Below, one piece after another: positions 53,236-62,220 of a stretch of 64,000 bases of DNA (positions are counted from its first letter, which is position 1; each line of letters starts with the position of its first letter). This DNA comes from SVTX01 sp045542075 (GTDB lineage Bacteria > Bacillota > Clostridia > Oscillospirales > CAG-272), in NCBI GenBank assembly GCA_045542075.1, contig JAZQKI010000001.1:8114-72113 (forward strand), in the 5' to 3' direction. A program made the translations under genes and the position numbers. The notes under the pieces are model-generated. The model was not told where the DNA came from, ran no database searches, and was given only the letters and a program-made list of their open reading frames with translations.

Positions 53236-53918
53236 AAAACGATATCCTCGATTTCAGAAAGCTTATTTACAATATATGTTATCTTCATGCCCTCGGGAGC
53301 AACCTTGCCCTGCGGATTATACCAGCAGGTGTCAAGTCCCGCATTTATACCGCCCTGAATATCGGACGTCAAGGAGTCGCCTATGACGAGAGTTGATTTT
53401 TGGTCAAAATCGGGGATTTTTGATTTGACAATGTTAAAATACTCAACGCTCGGTTTTTCAAAGCCTATCTCCTCGGACACAAATCTGTCGATAAAGAGAT
53501 CAGATAACGCGAGCTTACCCATTCTGCCGTTTTGTACCTTTTTGTTGCCGTTTGTGATTATATAAAGTCGGCAATGCTTGGACAGAGTGCGGCAAAGCTG
53601 CTCCGCGCCTTCAAGCACGTAAGCCTTCTCGGATAGTTTGTCCAGATAAAGCTGACTTATTTTCTCTGCGTCGATATCAAATCCGTAGTGATCCGCAAAC
53701 GCTCTCCAACGCTCAGAATAAAGCTTTTTTTTCTCGATCTCGCCTCGCTCAAGCATTTTCCAATACATTGTGTTTATTTCAGAATATTTTGCGATAGTCT
53801 TATCGTCTGTTGGCACGGAAAAAGCCTTAAGACAGTCGGTTACTGCCTCATGCTCCGAGCGGTGAAAATCAAGCAGGGTCTGATCTGCGTCAAAAAGCAG
53901 AGTGGTATATTTTGGCAT
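53232..53918 (-). CDS. HAD hydrolase, YjjG-like nucleotidase
   Basis: 228 aa from ATG 53918 with GGGGAG. HAD motifs: LLFDADQTLLDF (nucleophile Asp and acid Asp), IITNGNKK, and GFEKPSVEYF plus VIGDSLTSDIQGG. The helical cap with YWKMLERGEIEKKKLYSERW is like YjjG, which removes phosphate from non-canonical pyrimidine nucleotides. First gene of the HAD-murB-whiA-dnaE run, coupled to murB. Confidence 0.9.
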   Translation of the reverse strand: MPKYTTLLFDADQTLLDFHRSEHEAVTDCLKAFSVPTDDKTIAKYSEINTMYWKMLERGEIEKKKLYSERWRAFADHYGFDIDAEKISQLYLDKLSEKAYVLEGAEQLCRTLSKHCRLYIITNGNKKVQNGRMGKLALSDLFIDRFVSEEIGFEKPSVEYFNIVKSKIPDFDQKSTLVIGDSLTSDIQGGINAGLDTCWYNPQGKVAPEGMKITYIVNKLSEIEDIVL

Positions 53919-53963
53919 ATTTTTTCTCCCCAAATGAATAAATAAATATACTTATACATTTTA

Positions 53964-53992
53964 ATTATACAATAGTCGGGTCAAAAATGCAA
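53964..53992 (-). promoter_or_regulatory. Sigma-A promoter of the HAD-murB-whiA-dnaE operon
   Basis: Minus strand: TTGCAT (53987-53992), 17-bp spacer, TATAAT (53964-53969). Confidence 0.75.
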
Positions 53993-54046
53993 CTATAATT
54001 TTATATTTTATTTAATAATAAATAATAAAAAGATTTGCTTTCCCTC

Positions 54047-54075
54047 TTGAAAAAATCCCGCGGATGAGTTATAAT
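54047..54075 (+). promoter_or_regulatory. Sigma-A promoter of the coaE operon
   Basis: TTGAAA (54047-54052), 17-bp spacer, TATAAT (54070-54075); start codon 33 bp downstream. Confidence 0.8.
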
Positions 54076-54108
54076 GTAATTTGGAGTATTTTATGTGGAG
54101 GTGTTGAT

Positions 54109-54720
54109 ATGACGGTTATCGGTCTTACGGGGCCAAGCGGCTCGGGCAAGGGCAAGATCGCTGAAATTTTGTCTGAATACGGTATTCAGCATATCAATGC
54201 GGATTCCGTATATCACAATATTCTTATCCCTCCCTCCCCCTGTCTTGACGAGCTTGTCGAGACATTTGGATACAAAATACTTAATGCGGGAGGTCAGCTT
54301 GACAGACGTGCGCTTGGAGCTATTGTGTTTGGTGACGAAAACAAGCAAAAGCTTGAAAGGCTCAACAGCATCACGCACAAGTACGTCTGCGCGAGAATAA
54401 GACAGATAATCCGCTATTTTGAAAGTATGGACCGAAAAGCGTGCGTTATTGACGCTCCCCTGCTTTTAGAGTCGGGACTTGATCGTGACTGCGATTTTGT
54501 TATATCCGTGCTTGCGGACGCAGAGCTTCGATCCCGGAGGATAGCTCAAAGAGATGATATATCACTTGAGGACGCAAATTTGAGAATACGCTCGCAAAAA
54601 TCAGACAGCTTTTATATTGATGGGGCGGATATCGTCATATACAATAACGGAGACGAAGATCAGCTGAGAGCTACTCTGCTTGACGGTCTCAGAAATATAG
54701 ATATTGGAGGTGCGGAGTGA
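54109..54720 (+). CDS. coaE: Dephospho-CoA kinase
   Basis: 203 aa, last enzyme of coenzyme A synthesis. Walker A GLTGPSGSGKGKIAEI (5-20), INADSVYH, the substrate region LDRRALGAIVFGDENKQKLE, VIDAPLLLESG and RRIAQRDDIS are typical. Start: ATG 54109 with GGAGGTG; upstream in-frame starts would add residues before the strand that should open the domain. Its stop overlaps the next GTG as GTGA. Confidence 0.95.
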   Translation: MTVIGLTGPSGSGKGKIAEILSEYGIQHINADSVYHNILIPPSPCLDELVETFGYKILNAGGQLDRRALGAIVFGDENKQKLERLNSITHKYVCARIRQIIRYFESMDRKACVIDAPLLLESGLDRDCDFVISVLADAELRSRRIAQRDDISLEDANLRIRSQKSDSFYIDGADIVIYNNGDEDQLRATLLDGLRNIDIGGAE

Positions 54721-55316
54721 GATATTCTGATAGATCCAATATGGGAAAAAGATATGCGATAGCTATTGCCGTTGTGTTGATATTTGCTATTCTCTTTGGC
54801 TTTTTACTCGATTTTGTGATTACAAAAATCGAGTATGCTACCTATAAAAAGCCCGAGGATTATTCGCAGTTTGTGGAAAAATATTCCGAGAAATACGACG
54901 TTCCCGAGCATATTATCTGGTCGGTAATAAAGGCGGAGAGCGGATTTGATTACACCGCTAAGTCTTCCGCGGGTGCTATAGGACTTATGCAGATGATGCC
55001 CGAGACCTTTGAGGACTTGACGGACAATCACTTAAAAGAATACTTTGATTCGGGTATGCTTTTTGACGCGGAGACAAATATTCGTTATGGAACATATTAT
55101 CTTTCCTATCTTTACAGATATTACGGTGATTGGTCGGTCGTGTTTGCCGCGTATAATGCAGGCATGGGAAACGTCAACGAGTGGCTTGAGGATGAGAAAT
55201 ATTCATCCGATGGAGAAACTCTTGACAAAATTCCATTCAGGGAGACTAAAGGTTACGTCTCAAAGGTGGAAAGATACGAGAAAAAATATGACAAGCTTTA
55301 TGATCAGGCGAAATAA
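54717..55316 (+). CDS. Membrane-anchored lytic transglycosylase (SLT domain)
   Basis: 199 aa with one N-terminal helix (about 13-35) and an SLT-type lysozyme-like domain cutting peptidoglycan: IWSVIKAESGFDYTAKSSAG has the catalytic Glu, then AIGLMQMMPETF, NIRYGTYYLSYL and FAAYNAGMGNVNEW. Start: GTG 54717 with GGAGGTG, overlapping the coaE stop; translation is coupled. Confidence 0.94.
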   Translation: MRYSDRSNMGKRYAIAIAVVLIFAILFGFLLDFVITKIEYATYKKPEDYSQFVEKYSEKYDVPEHIIWSVIKAESGFDYTAKSSAGAIGLMQMMPETFEDLTDNHLKEYFDSGMLFDAETNIRYGTYYLSYLYRYYGDWSVVFAAYNAGMGNVNEWLEDEKYSSDGETLDKIPFRETKGYVSKVERYEKKYDKLYDQAK

Positions 55317-55335
55317 ATTTTAAGGAGATATAAAA

Positions 55336-56706
55336 ATGAGTGAACTTACTTACACCAAAAAGAATTTCTATAAGGACTGCACCGAGGAGCAGGTCAAGGA
55401 GGCGTATGACTACTGTGTAGGTTATGCCGAATATCTTGATAAGAGCAAGACCGAGCGCGAGGCTGTAAAATACTCTGTTCAGCTTGCACAAAAGAACGGC
55501 TACAAGCCCTATTTCTTCGGTATGGAGATAAAGGCGGGAGATAAGTATTATTACAACAACCGCAACAGAAGCCTTTTCCTTTTCAGAGTCGGCAGTGAGG
55601 ATATCAACAACGGTATGAGGATCGTTGCATCTCACATAGATAGCCCCAGACTCGACTTCAAGCAGATGCCTATATATGAGGACGGCGGATTCTGCTTTGC
55701 AAAGACACGTTATTACGGCGGAGTGCGCAAGTATCAGTGGGTAGCCCTTCCATTGGCGCTTCACGGTGTTATTATAAAGAAGAGCGGAGAGACTGTTGAA
55801 ATAAATATCGGAGACGAGGAGAGCGATCCTATCTTCTATATCAATGATCTTCTTCCCCACCTCGCTCAGGAGCAGAGCAAAAAGCCTCTCTCGACCGCTA
55901 TCCCCGCAGAGAGCCTTAACATTCTTCTCGGCTCTCGCCCCGTATCCGACGGTGACGACGGCAAGTCCATCAAGATGAACGTGCTTTCTCTTATAAACGA
56001 AAAATACGGTGTTGACGAGGAGGATTTCCTCTCCGCGGATATATTCGTAGTTCCCGCGGGTAAGGCTCGTGACGTTGGATTTGACCGCTCGCTTATCAGT
56101 GCTTACGGTCATGATGATAAGGTCTGTGCTTATCCTTCCCTTACCGCGCTCTTTGAGTCGGACGACAGTGAGCATACTGTTATGGTAGTTCTTGCTGACA
56201 AGGAGGAGATCGGAAGCGAGGGCAACACAGGTATGAAGTCCGAGCTGTTCACCGATATTATGCAGTCGATCTGTATCGCGCTTGGCGGAAATTATTTTGC
56301 TATGAAGGCAAATTCCAAGTGCCTTTCCGCTGACGTTACCGCTTGCTTTGATCCCAACTTCTCCGAGTGCTATGATCCTAAGAACGTCACTCGCATAAAC
56401 TGCGGCGTTGCTATGTCCAAGTACACGGGCCATGGAGGCAAGTCAGGTACTAACGACGCACCTGCGGAGTACGTTGCCTGGATAAGAAAGATAATGGCTG
56501 AAAACAACGTTCTTTGGCAGACGGGTGATATGGGCAGAAACGATCTTGGCGGCGGCGGAACTGTGGCAAAGTATATTGCTGAGCATAATATCGAGACGGT
56601 CGATCTCGGTGTTCCCGTTATTTCCATGCACGCGCCCTACGAGGTAGTTTCAAAGGTGGACGTATATTCCGCACACAAGGCATTCCTTGCCTTCTGCAAG
56701 GCTTGA
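55336..56706 (+). CDS. M18 family aminopeptidase
   Basis: 456 aa two-zinc exopeptidase (aspartyl-aminopeptidase family). Metal and catalytic residues: SHIDSPRLD (His100, Asp102), GHDDKVCAYPSL, ADKEEIGSEG and PVISMHAPYEVVSK. Releases N-terminal residues from peptides in the cytoplasm. Start: ATG 55336 with AAGGAG. One base separates its stop from the prfA start. Confidence 0.95.
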   Translation: MSELTYTKKNFYKDCTEEQVKEAYDYCVGYAEYLDKSKTEREAVKYSVQLAQKNGYKPYFFGMEIKAGDKYYYNNRNRSLFLFRVGSEDINNGMRIVASHIDSPRLDFKQMPIYEDGGFCFAKTRYYGGVRKYQWVALPLALHGVIIKKSGETVEINIGDEESDPIFYINDLLPHLAQEQSKKPLSTAIPAESLNILLGSRPVSDGDDGKSIKMNVLSLINEKYGVDEEDFLSADIFVVPAGKARDVGFDRSLISAYGHDDKVCAYPSLTALFESDDSEHTVMVVLADKEEIGSEGNTGMKSELFTDIMQSICIALGGNYFAMKANSKCLSADVTACFDPNFSECYDPKNVTRINCGVAMSKYTGHGGKSGTNDAPAEYVAWIRKIMAENNVLWQTGDMGRNDLGGGGTVAKYIAEHNIETVDLGVPVISMHAPYEVVSKVDVYSAHKAFLAFCKA

Positions 56707-56707
56707 T

Positions 56708-57778
56708 ATGTTAGATAAGCTTCGTCAGACCGAAGAAAAATACAGGGCGATCGAGTTTGAGCTGTCAAGTAATAATGCGCTTATTACGGACGCTAAGCTC
56801 TATGCTAAAACAATAAAGGAATACAATTCGCTGACCCCAATAGTTGAAAAATACCGCGAGTATATATCATGCGAGGAGTCTATAGCCGAGGCGGAGGAAA
56901 TTCTGTCCGACTCGGATGATGCGGAAATGCGCGAGCTTGCCGCCGAGGAGATCAAGCTTGCAAAGCAAAAGCTTGAAGAACTCAAGAGTGAGCTTACGGT
57001 TCTGCTTATTCCCCGCGATCCTAACGACGATAAGAATATTATGGTCGAAATACGCGCGGGAGCGGGCGGCGAGGAGGCGGCGCTTTTTGCGGCGGTGCTC
57101 TACCGAATGTACACCATGTATGCCGCAAGCGTTGGGTTCAAGACGTCGATTATGAGCGCAAATATGACCGAGCTTGGCGGATACAAGGAGATAGTATTTG
57201 GTGTTGAGGGCGACGGCGCGTATTCAAAGTTCAAATTTGAGTCGGGCGTACACAGAGTTCAGCGAGTTCCCGAGACGGAGTCTCAGGGACGCATACAGAC
57301 TTCTACGGCAACCGTTGCGGTGCTTCCCGAGGTTGAGGACGTCGAGATCGAAATCAAGGAGTCCGACCTGATATACGAGTCCTGTAAATCCAGCGGTGCG
57401 GGCGGTCAGCACATAAACAAGACCGAGTCTGCCGTGCGACTCACACATAAGCCCACGGGGATTGTTATTGAGTGTCAGCAGGAACGCTCACAGTTCAAAA
57501 ACAAGGACAAGGCGCTTAAGATGCTCAAGGCAAAGCTTTACGATATAAAGCAAACAGAGCAATCCGAAAAGATCGCGTCGAACAGAAAAAACCAAGTCGG
57601 TACAGGTGACCGCAGCGAGAAAATAAGAACCTATAACTATCCGCAAAGCAGGATCACGGATCACAGAATAGGGCTCACGCTCTACTCCCTTGACAGCTTT
57701 GTAAACGGAAATATAGGCTCTATGATAGATGCGTTGATAGCCGCAGACACAGCGGCAAAAATAAGCGCGCAGGAATGA
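56708..57778 (+). CDS. prfA: Peptide chain release factor 1
   Basis: 356 aa. Stop-codon reading loop PET in VPETESQG (188-190, the PxT of RF1 rather than the SPF of RF2) and GGQ at 232-234 in SSGAGGQHINKTES, which triggers peptide release at UAA and UAG. Start: ATG 56708, one base after the peptidase stop; the upstream TTG lies inside that gene. As it reads UAA, it would act at the split sigma gene. Followed by sua5, a frequent partner. Confidence 0.97.
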   Translation: MLDKLRQTEEKYRAIEFELSSNNALITDAKLYAKTIKEYNSLTPIVEKYREYISCEESIAEAEEILSDSDDAEMRELAAEEIKLAKQKLEELKSELTVLLIPRDPNDDKNIMVEIRAGAGGEEAALFAAVLYRMYTMYAASVGFKTSIMSANMTELGGYKEIVFGVEGDGAYSKFKFESGVHRVQRVPETESQGRIQTSTATVAVLPEVEDVEIEIKESDLIYESCKSSGAGGQHINKTESAVRLTHKPTGIVIECQQERSQFKNKDKALKMLKAKLYDIKQTEQSEKIASNRKNQVGTGDRSEKIRTYNYPQSRITDHRIGLTLYSLDSFVNGNIGSMIDALIAADTAAKISAQE

Positions 57779-57794
57779 ATGGGAGGTGTCTGCT

Positions 57795-58835
57795 TTGAGG
57801 ACAGAGCTTATAAAAATAAATAATCCGTCCGAGCAGGCATCAGATATTGCCCGCGCGGCAGATATAATAAGAAAAGGCGGTCTTGTGGTTATCCCAACCG
57901 AGACGGTCTACGGACTTGGCGGTGACGGAACCAACAAGGATTCTGCGAGAAGAATATATGAGGCCAAGGGACGTCCCTCGGACAACCCCTTGATAATTCA
58001 CATATCCTCTCCCGAGCAGGCCGAAAAATTTTCATATACGAATAAAACCTATTATAAATTGGCAGAGGCATTTATGCCGGGGCCTCTTACCGTTGTACTT
58101 CCCAAAAAAGACACTGTTCCGAGTGAGGTCACAGGCGGGCTTGATACCGTAGCGATAAGATGTCCGTCTCATCCTACGGCGAGAGCTATAATATCCGCAG
58201 CGGGAGTTCCGATAGCCGCGCCGTCTGCAAACACGTCGGGAAAGCCCTCGCCTACCCGCGCGCATCACGTTGTCGCCGATCTGGACGGCAAGGTAGATAT
58301 GATAATCGACGGTGGCGAGTGTGAGATAGGGCTTGAGTCCACTATTGTTATGGTAAATCCTGATGAGAGTCTGACGCTTCTCCGCCCCGGCGGAATAACG
58401 TATGACGCGCTTTGCTGTGTTTGCGAGAACGTCAGCGTATCCCCCGCTATTGAGGGAGTATTGTCTGAAAATGAGCGCCCCTTATCTCCGGGAATGAAGT
58501 ACAAGCACTATGCTCCGTCCGCTCCCCTTGTATTGCTGTGCGGAGACGAGGATAAGGTACTTGGATATATGCAAGGCGAACAGGAGAATAAAAGAAGCAT
58601 CGTGCTTTGCTATGACGAGGAGATACCGTATCTGAAAAATGATATGATATTGCCCATAGGCAAAAAACAGGATGTTGCTGCGCATGCGAAAAATCTGTTC
58701 TCTGCTCTGCGTGACGCGGATAAGCTTTTCCCCGATATAATATATGCGCATAAGCCCCAAAAGGACGGCTTGGGTATGGCTCTGTACAACAGAATGATAC
58801 GTGCCGCCGCGCATACCGTAAAAGAGATAAAATAA
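57795..58835 (+). CDS. L-threonylcarbamoyladenylate synthase (Sua5)
   Basis: 346 aa two-domain Sua5 form: YrdC domain (about 15-205; IPTETVYGLGG, KGRPSDNPLIIHI, PSANTSGKPSPT, GLESTIV) and a C-terminal Sua5 domain (ALCC... SPGMKYKHYAP, YNRMIRAAAH). Makes threonylcarbamoyl-AMP for tRNA t6A37. Start: TTG 57795 with GGGAGG eight bases away; the GTG at 57786 overlaps that site. 16 bp after prfA. Confidence 0.94.
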   Translation: MRTELIKINNPSEQASDIARAADIIRKGGLVVIPTETVYGLGGDGTNKDSARRIYEAKGRPSDNPLIIHISSPEQAEKFSYTNKTYYKLAEAFMPGPLTVVLPKKDTVPSEVTGGLDTVAIRCPSHPTARAIISAAGVPIAAPSANTSGKPSPTRAHHVVADLDGKVDMIIDGGECEIGLESTIVMVNPDESLTLLRPGGITYDALCCVCENVSVSPAIEGVLSENERPLSPGMKYKHYAPSAPLVLLCGDEDKVLGYMQGEQENKRSIVLCYDEEIPYLKNDMILPIGKKQDVAAHAKNLFSALRDADKLFPDIIYAHKPQKDGLGMALYNRMIRAAAHTVKEIK

Positions 58836-58875
58836 CAGTCTGATAAATAAAGAAAAGGTAAGGTCATACTAAAAT

Positions 58876-61116
58876 ATGGCGAAGAAAAAGAAGAAAGAAG
58901 AAAAAAAGCCGATAGTCTACGCTCCCGTGATATATCAGCCTATAACTGAGACTATTGAGAAAAACTATATGCCATATACAATGAGCGTTATAGTTTCTCG
59001 AGCTATTCCCGAGATCGACGGCTTTAAGCCCGCTCACCGTAAGCTCCTATATACTATGTATAAGATGGGCTTGCTCAGCGGACCAAGAACCAAGAGCGCG
59101 AATATCGTCGGCGCGACCATGAAGCTTCATCCTCACGGAGACCAGTCAATTTACGACACGATGGTGAGACTTACTAAGTCAAATGAGACGCTCCTGCATC
59201 CGTTTGTTGATTCCAAGGGTAATTTCGGTAAGCAGTACTCGTCCAATATGGCGTGCGCGGCTCCCCGTTATACAGAGGCAAAGCTTGACACATTCTGCAA
59301 CGAGATATTCAGCGGTATTGACAAAAATGCCGTGGACATGATGGATAACTACGACGGCACTATGAAAGAGCCCGTACTGCTTCCAACTACGTTCCCGAAT
59401 ATTCTTGTCAACCCTAACAGCGGTATCGCGGTAGGTATGGCATCGGATATATGCTCGTTTAATCTTGCGGAGATATGTGACGGCACGATAGCTATACTGA
59501 AGAAGCCAAATCTCTCTACCGAAAAGCTTATGGAGATAATCAAGGCTCCTGACTTCCCTGGCGGCGGTCAGATAATTTATGACGCTGAGCAGATGAAGAG
59601 TATATACGAGACGGGTGACGGCTCGTTCAAGCTCAGAGCGAGATATACGTATGACGAGAGCGAGAACTGCATAGACATTATACAGATTCCCTACTCCACA
59701 ACGGTCGAGCAGATACAGAACAAGATAACCGCGCTCATCAAGGAAGGCAGATTGAAAGAGGTAGTTGATTTCCGAGATGAGATCGACAAGGACGGCTTTA
59801 AGCTTACCATTGATCTGCGCAAGGGCACGGACCCCGACAAGCTTATGAAAAAGCTTTTCAAGCTCACCCCTCTTGAGAGCAGCTTTAAGTGTAATTTCAA
59901 TATTATTATCGATGCTGAGCCCAGACAAATGGGAGTTGCGGAGATACTGTCCGAATGGATAATGTTCAGAATGGCGTGTGTTCGCCGTGAGCTTAACTTC
60001 GATCTCCAAAAGAAGAGAGACAAGCACCACCTGCTTATGGCGCTCGCAAAGATTCTTCTTGATATAGATCTTGCGATAAAGATAATCCGTAAGACCGAGA
60101 AGGAGGAGGACGTTGTTCCCAACCTCGAAAAAGCCTTCAAGATTGATGAGATACAGGCTAACTTTATTGCAGATATAAAGCTCCGTAATCTTAACCGCGA
60201 GTATATTCTCAACAGAATATCCGAGGTCAAGGATCTCGAGCAGCAGATGGCTGACATTGAGGCGATACTTGCCGATGAGCTCAAGCTCAAGGCGGTTATA
60301 GGCGCTCAGCTTACAAACATAAAGAAAAAGTACGGTCAGCCCAGAAAGACGCAGATAATCTATTCCGATCAGATAGATACCTACGTCGAGGAGGAGCAGA
60401 TAGAAAACTATCCCTGCCGCCTTGTTCTCTCTCGCGAGGGATACTTTAAGAAGATAACCTTCAAGTCCCTGCAAGGAAACGATGAGCAGAGATTTAAGGA
60501 CGGAGACAGTCTGAGGCAGATCTTCGACGCGGAAAACAAGGATGAGGTCATATTTATTACCGACCACTGCCAAATGTACCGCGCGCGTGTTTGTGACTTT
60601 GAAAATACCAAAGCGTCGGCTATGGGCGAATTTGTTGCCGCAAAGCTTAATATGGAGCCGGGCGAGAGACCTGTGTTTATGAACATACAAAATAAGTTCA
60701 ACGAGGGTGAAAACTTTGTATACGTCTTTGAAAACGGTAAGGGCGTCAGAGTTCCTCAGAAGGCTTACGAGACCACTGCGGCGAGAAGAAAGCTCAAGAG
60801 TGTATGTTCAAATGCTTCCCCGCTCGTTGAAGTGTTTGCGGAGGTTGAGAAAAAACCGTTCGAGATAATGCTTATATCCTCAAACGACAGGGCGATAATC
60901 ATCAAGACCTCGCTCATTCCCTTGAAGTCGACAAAGACCTCGGGTGGAGTTCAGCTTATGACTCTCAAGTCCGGTGTCACAGTAAAACGCGCTCTGTCTG
61001 ATTTTGAAAGCGTGTTTGAAAACACCAAGGGATACAGAAAGCTCAAGCTTCCCGCAACGGGTGTTCTGCTTTCGGAAAAAGATATATTAAAGCAACAGTT
61101 AAGTATAGACGTTTAA
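58876..61116 (+). CDS. Type IIA topoisomerase subunit A, ParC-like
   Basis: 746 aa DNA-cleaving subunit. The Lys-rich start precedes the winged-helix domain (IPEIDGFKPAHRKLLYTMYK), HPHGDQSIYDTMVRL and catalytic Tyr132 in APRYTEAKL; then NILVNPNSGIAVGMAS, a coiled-coil (about 360-490) and a C-terminal beta-propeller. The QRRGGKG gyrase box was not found, favouring a topo IV-like enzyme. No subunit B gene is next to it, which is unusual since the two are normally adjacent. Start: ATG 58876 with AAAGGTAAGGT. Confidence 0.9.
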   Translation: MAKKKKKEEKKPIVYAPVIYQPITETIEKNYMPYTMSVIVSRAIPEIDGFKPAHRKLLYTMYKMGLLSGPRTKSANIVGATMKLHPHGDQSIYDTMVRLTKSNETLLHPFVDSKGNFGKQYSSNMACAAPRYTEAKLDTFCNEIFSGIDKNAVDMMDNYDGTMKEPVLLPTTFPNILVNPNSGIAVGMASDICSFNLAEICDGTIAILKKPNLSTEKLMEIIKAPDFPGGGQIIYDAEQMKSIYETGDGSFKLRARYTYDESENCIDIIQIPYSTTVEQIQNKITALIKEGRLKEVVDFRDEIDKDGFKLTIDLRKGTDPDKLMKKLFKLTPLESSFKCNFNIIIDAEPRQMGVAEILSEWIMFRMACVRRELNFDLQKKRDKHHLLMALAKILLDIDLAIKIIRKTEKEEDVVPNLEKAFKIDEIQANFIADIKLRNLNREYILNRISEVKDLEQQMADIEAILADELKLKAVIGAQLTNIKKKYGQPRKTQIIYSDQIDTYVEEEQIENYPCRLVLSREGYFKKITFKSLQGNDEQRFKDGDSLRQIFDAENKDEVIFITDHCQMYRARVCDFENTKASAMGEFVAAKLNMEPGERPVFMNIQNKFNEGENFVYVFENGKGVRVPQKAYETTAARRKLKSVCSNASPLVEVFAEVEKKPFEIMLISSNDRAIIIKTSLIPLKSTKTSGGVQLMTLKSGVTVKRALSDFESVFENTKGYRKLKLPATGVLLSEKDILKQQLSIDV

Positions 61117-61137
61117 TTTTATCAGGAGGTAAAGATT

Positions 61138-61242
61138 ATGAATAACAAGAGAAAGCTTTGGATTCGCGTAGCTGCAATTGCGCTTACAGCATTTATGCTT
61201 TTCGGTTCGGTTGCGACAATACTTGCATTTTTGCTCCATTGA
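61138..61242 (+). CDS. 34-residue single-helix membrane mini-protein
   Basis: Short frame with a strong site (CAGGAGG, then ATG 61138): a basic start (MNNKRKLWIR) followed by a single hydrophobic helix (VAAIALTAFMLFG and on to LAFLL). The layout is like Prli42, a stressosome-linked mini-protein of Firmicutes, but similarity is only in shape. It begins 21 bp after the parC-like gene, so it is likely in the same transcript. Confidence 0.7.
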   Translation: MNNKRKLWIRVAAIALTAFMLFGSVATILAFLLH

Positions 61243-61294
61243 TGGCATATATTGACATTATTTACATAGTATTAACAAAGTTATTGCTTGTCAA

Positions 61295-61303
61295 TGCTAT
61301 AAT
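61295..61303 (+). promoter_or_regulatory. Extended -10 promoter of the 83-residue gene
   Basis: TGCTATAAT at 61295-61303 repeats the extended -10 of dut; the -35 is weak. Confidence 0.6.
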
Positions 61304-61340
61304 TAATATGTAGTTCTAAATTGATTCAAGGAGGTATTTT

Positions 61341-61592
61341 ATGAAAAAACATGACGTTCTCGTAGTTGAGGAAAACAAGAACAATACTGTGGTAAAGGTA
61401 GTTGTAATAGTCATAGCTATTCTTTGCGCTGCGGCTGCGATCTGGGTTGCGGTCAAGTATATCAAGAAGCGTAGAGCTAAGAAAATTCTTGCTGAGGTCG
61501 ACCTTGACGGCGACGGAGAGGCAGATGCGACAATGATAGATACCGACGGAGACGGCGAGGTTGATACCATAGTTTTCCACGAGGGTGAATAA
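61341..61592 (+). CDS. Small membrane protein with EF-hand-like acidic loops
   Basis: 83 aa. A single membrane helix (about 18-40; VVKVVVIVIAILCAAAAIWVAV) is followed by a basic KKRRAKK patch and two acidic loops, DLDGDGEADATM and DTDGDGEVDTIV, with the Dx(D/N)xDGxxD spacing of calcium-binding loops. Orientation by the positive-inside rule puts the loops in the cytoplasm. No family recognised. Start: ATG 61341 with AAGGAGG. Confidence 0.8.
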   Translation: MKKHDVLVVEENKNNTVVKVVVIVIAILCAAAAIWVAVKYIKKRRAKKILAEVDLDGDGEADATMIDTDGDGEVDTIVFHEGE

Positions 61593-61593
61593 T

Positions 61594-61629
61594 AAAAAAA
61601 GTTGCAACCGCAGGGTTGCAACTTTTTTT
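61594..61629. terminator. Bidirectional terminator
   Basis: Perfect 16-base stem AAAAAAAGTTGCAACC / GGTTGCAACTTTTTTT with GCAG loop, between convergent genes. Confidence 0.93.
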
Positions 61630-61631
61630 GC

Positions 61632-62216
61632 TTATTTATAGCATGCTCTCTCGCCACCGATGAATTTCGGGCGCGTGCGAGCGCATATTATATTTGCTTG
61701 ACCTATTTTTGATACCGAAACTCTTACGGGTACTGCAACGGCCTTCAGGTGCATGCCTATCAGAGTCCCTCCGATATCAATTCCCGCGTGAGCCTTTATC
61801 TGCTCAACAACAACGGGAGCTTTGAGGTTTTGATAGGTGACTGTCGCAAATGAGCCTCCTGCCTTGGGTTGAGGTATAACGCTCACGGGCTCATAGCCGT
61901 ATTTCTCTGCCGCTTCGCACTCAATTACTATTGCTCTGTTGAGATGCTCGCAGCACTGCGCGGCAAGGTAAATGCCTTTTTCATTCAATATTGGGTATAT
62001 TGTCTCAAATACTGCCTTTGCGGCGTCGAAGCTCGAGCCCTTGCCGATTGTTGAGCCGAGTATTTCGGAGGAGGAGCAACCAATAACGAATACGTCTCCC
62101 GCCTTAAGGCAAGCCGCGTCAAGAAGCTCGCACACCGCAACCTTTGCATCCTCGGAGATAGCTTTATAGAGCTGCTCACTGACGGCTGCATCTGCATTCA
62201 AATAAATGTCTGTCAT
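61632..62216 (-). CDS. TIGR01440/YwlG family protein
   Basis: 194 aa conserved Firmicutes protein. CSSSEILGSTIGKGSS, AAQCCEHLNRAIVIE and HAGIDIGGTLIGMHLKAVAVPVR are characteristic. It looks alpha/beta and enzyme-like, but its reaction is not known. The ATG at 62216 lies four bases past the yqhQ stop and uses a GGTGAT site inside that gene. Confidence 0.93.
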   Translation of the reverse strand: MTDIYLNADAAVSEQLYKAISEDAKVAVCELLDAACLKAGDVFVIGCSSSEILGSTIGKGSSFDAAKAVFETIYPILNEKGIYLAAQCCEHLNRAIVIECEAAEKYGYEPVSVIPQPKAGGSFATVTYQNLKAPVVVEQIKAHAGIDIGGTLIGMHLKAVAVPVRVSVSKIGQANIICARTRPKFIGGERACYK

Positions 62217-62220
62217 AATA

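Noticed and set aside
55246..56433. 395-codon minus-strand frame antisense to the M18 peptidase
   Set aside because: Same reason; peptidase motifs on the plus strand are complete.
59179..60690. 503-codon minus-strand frame antisense to the parC-like gene
   Set aside because: Long only because of codon bias on the other strand; no family motif, no ribosome site, and parC is certain.
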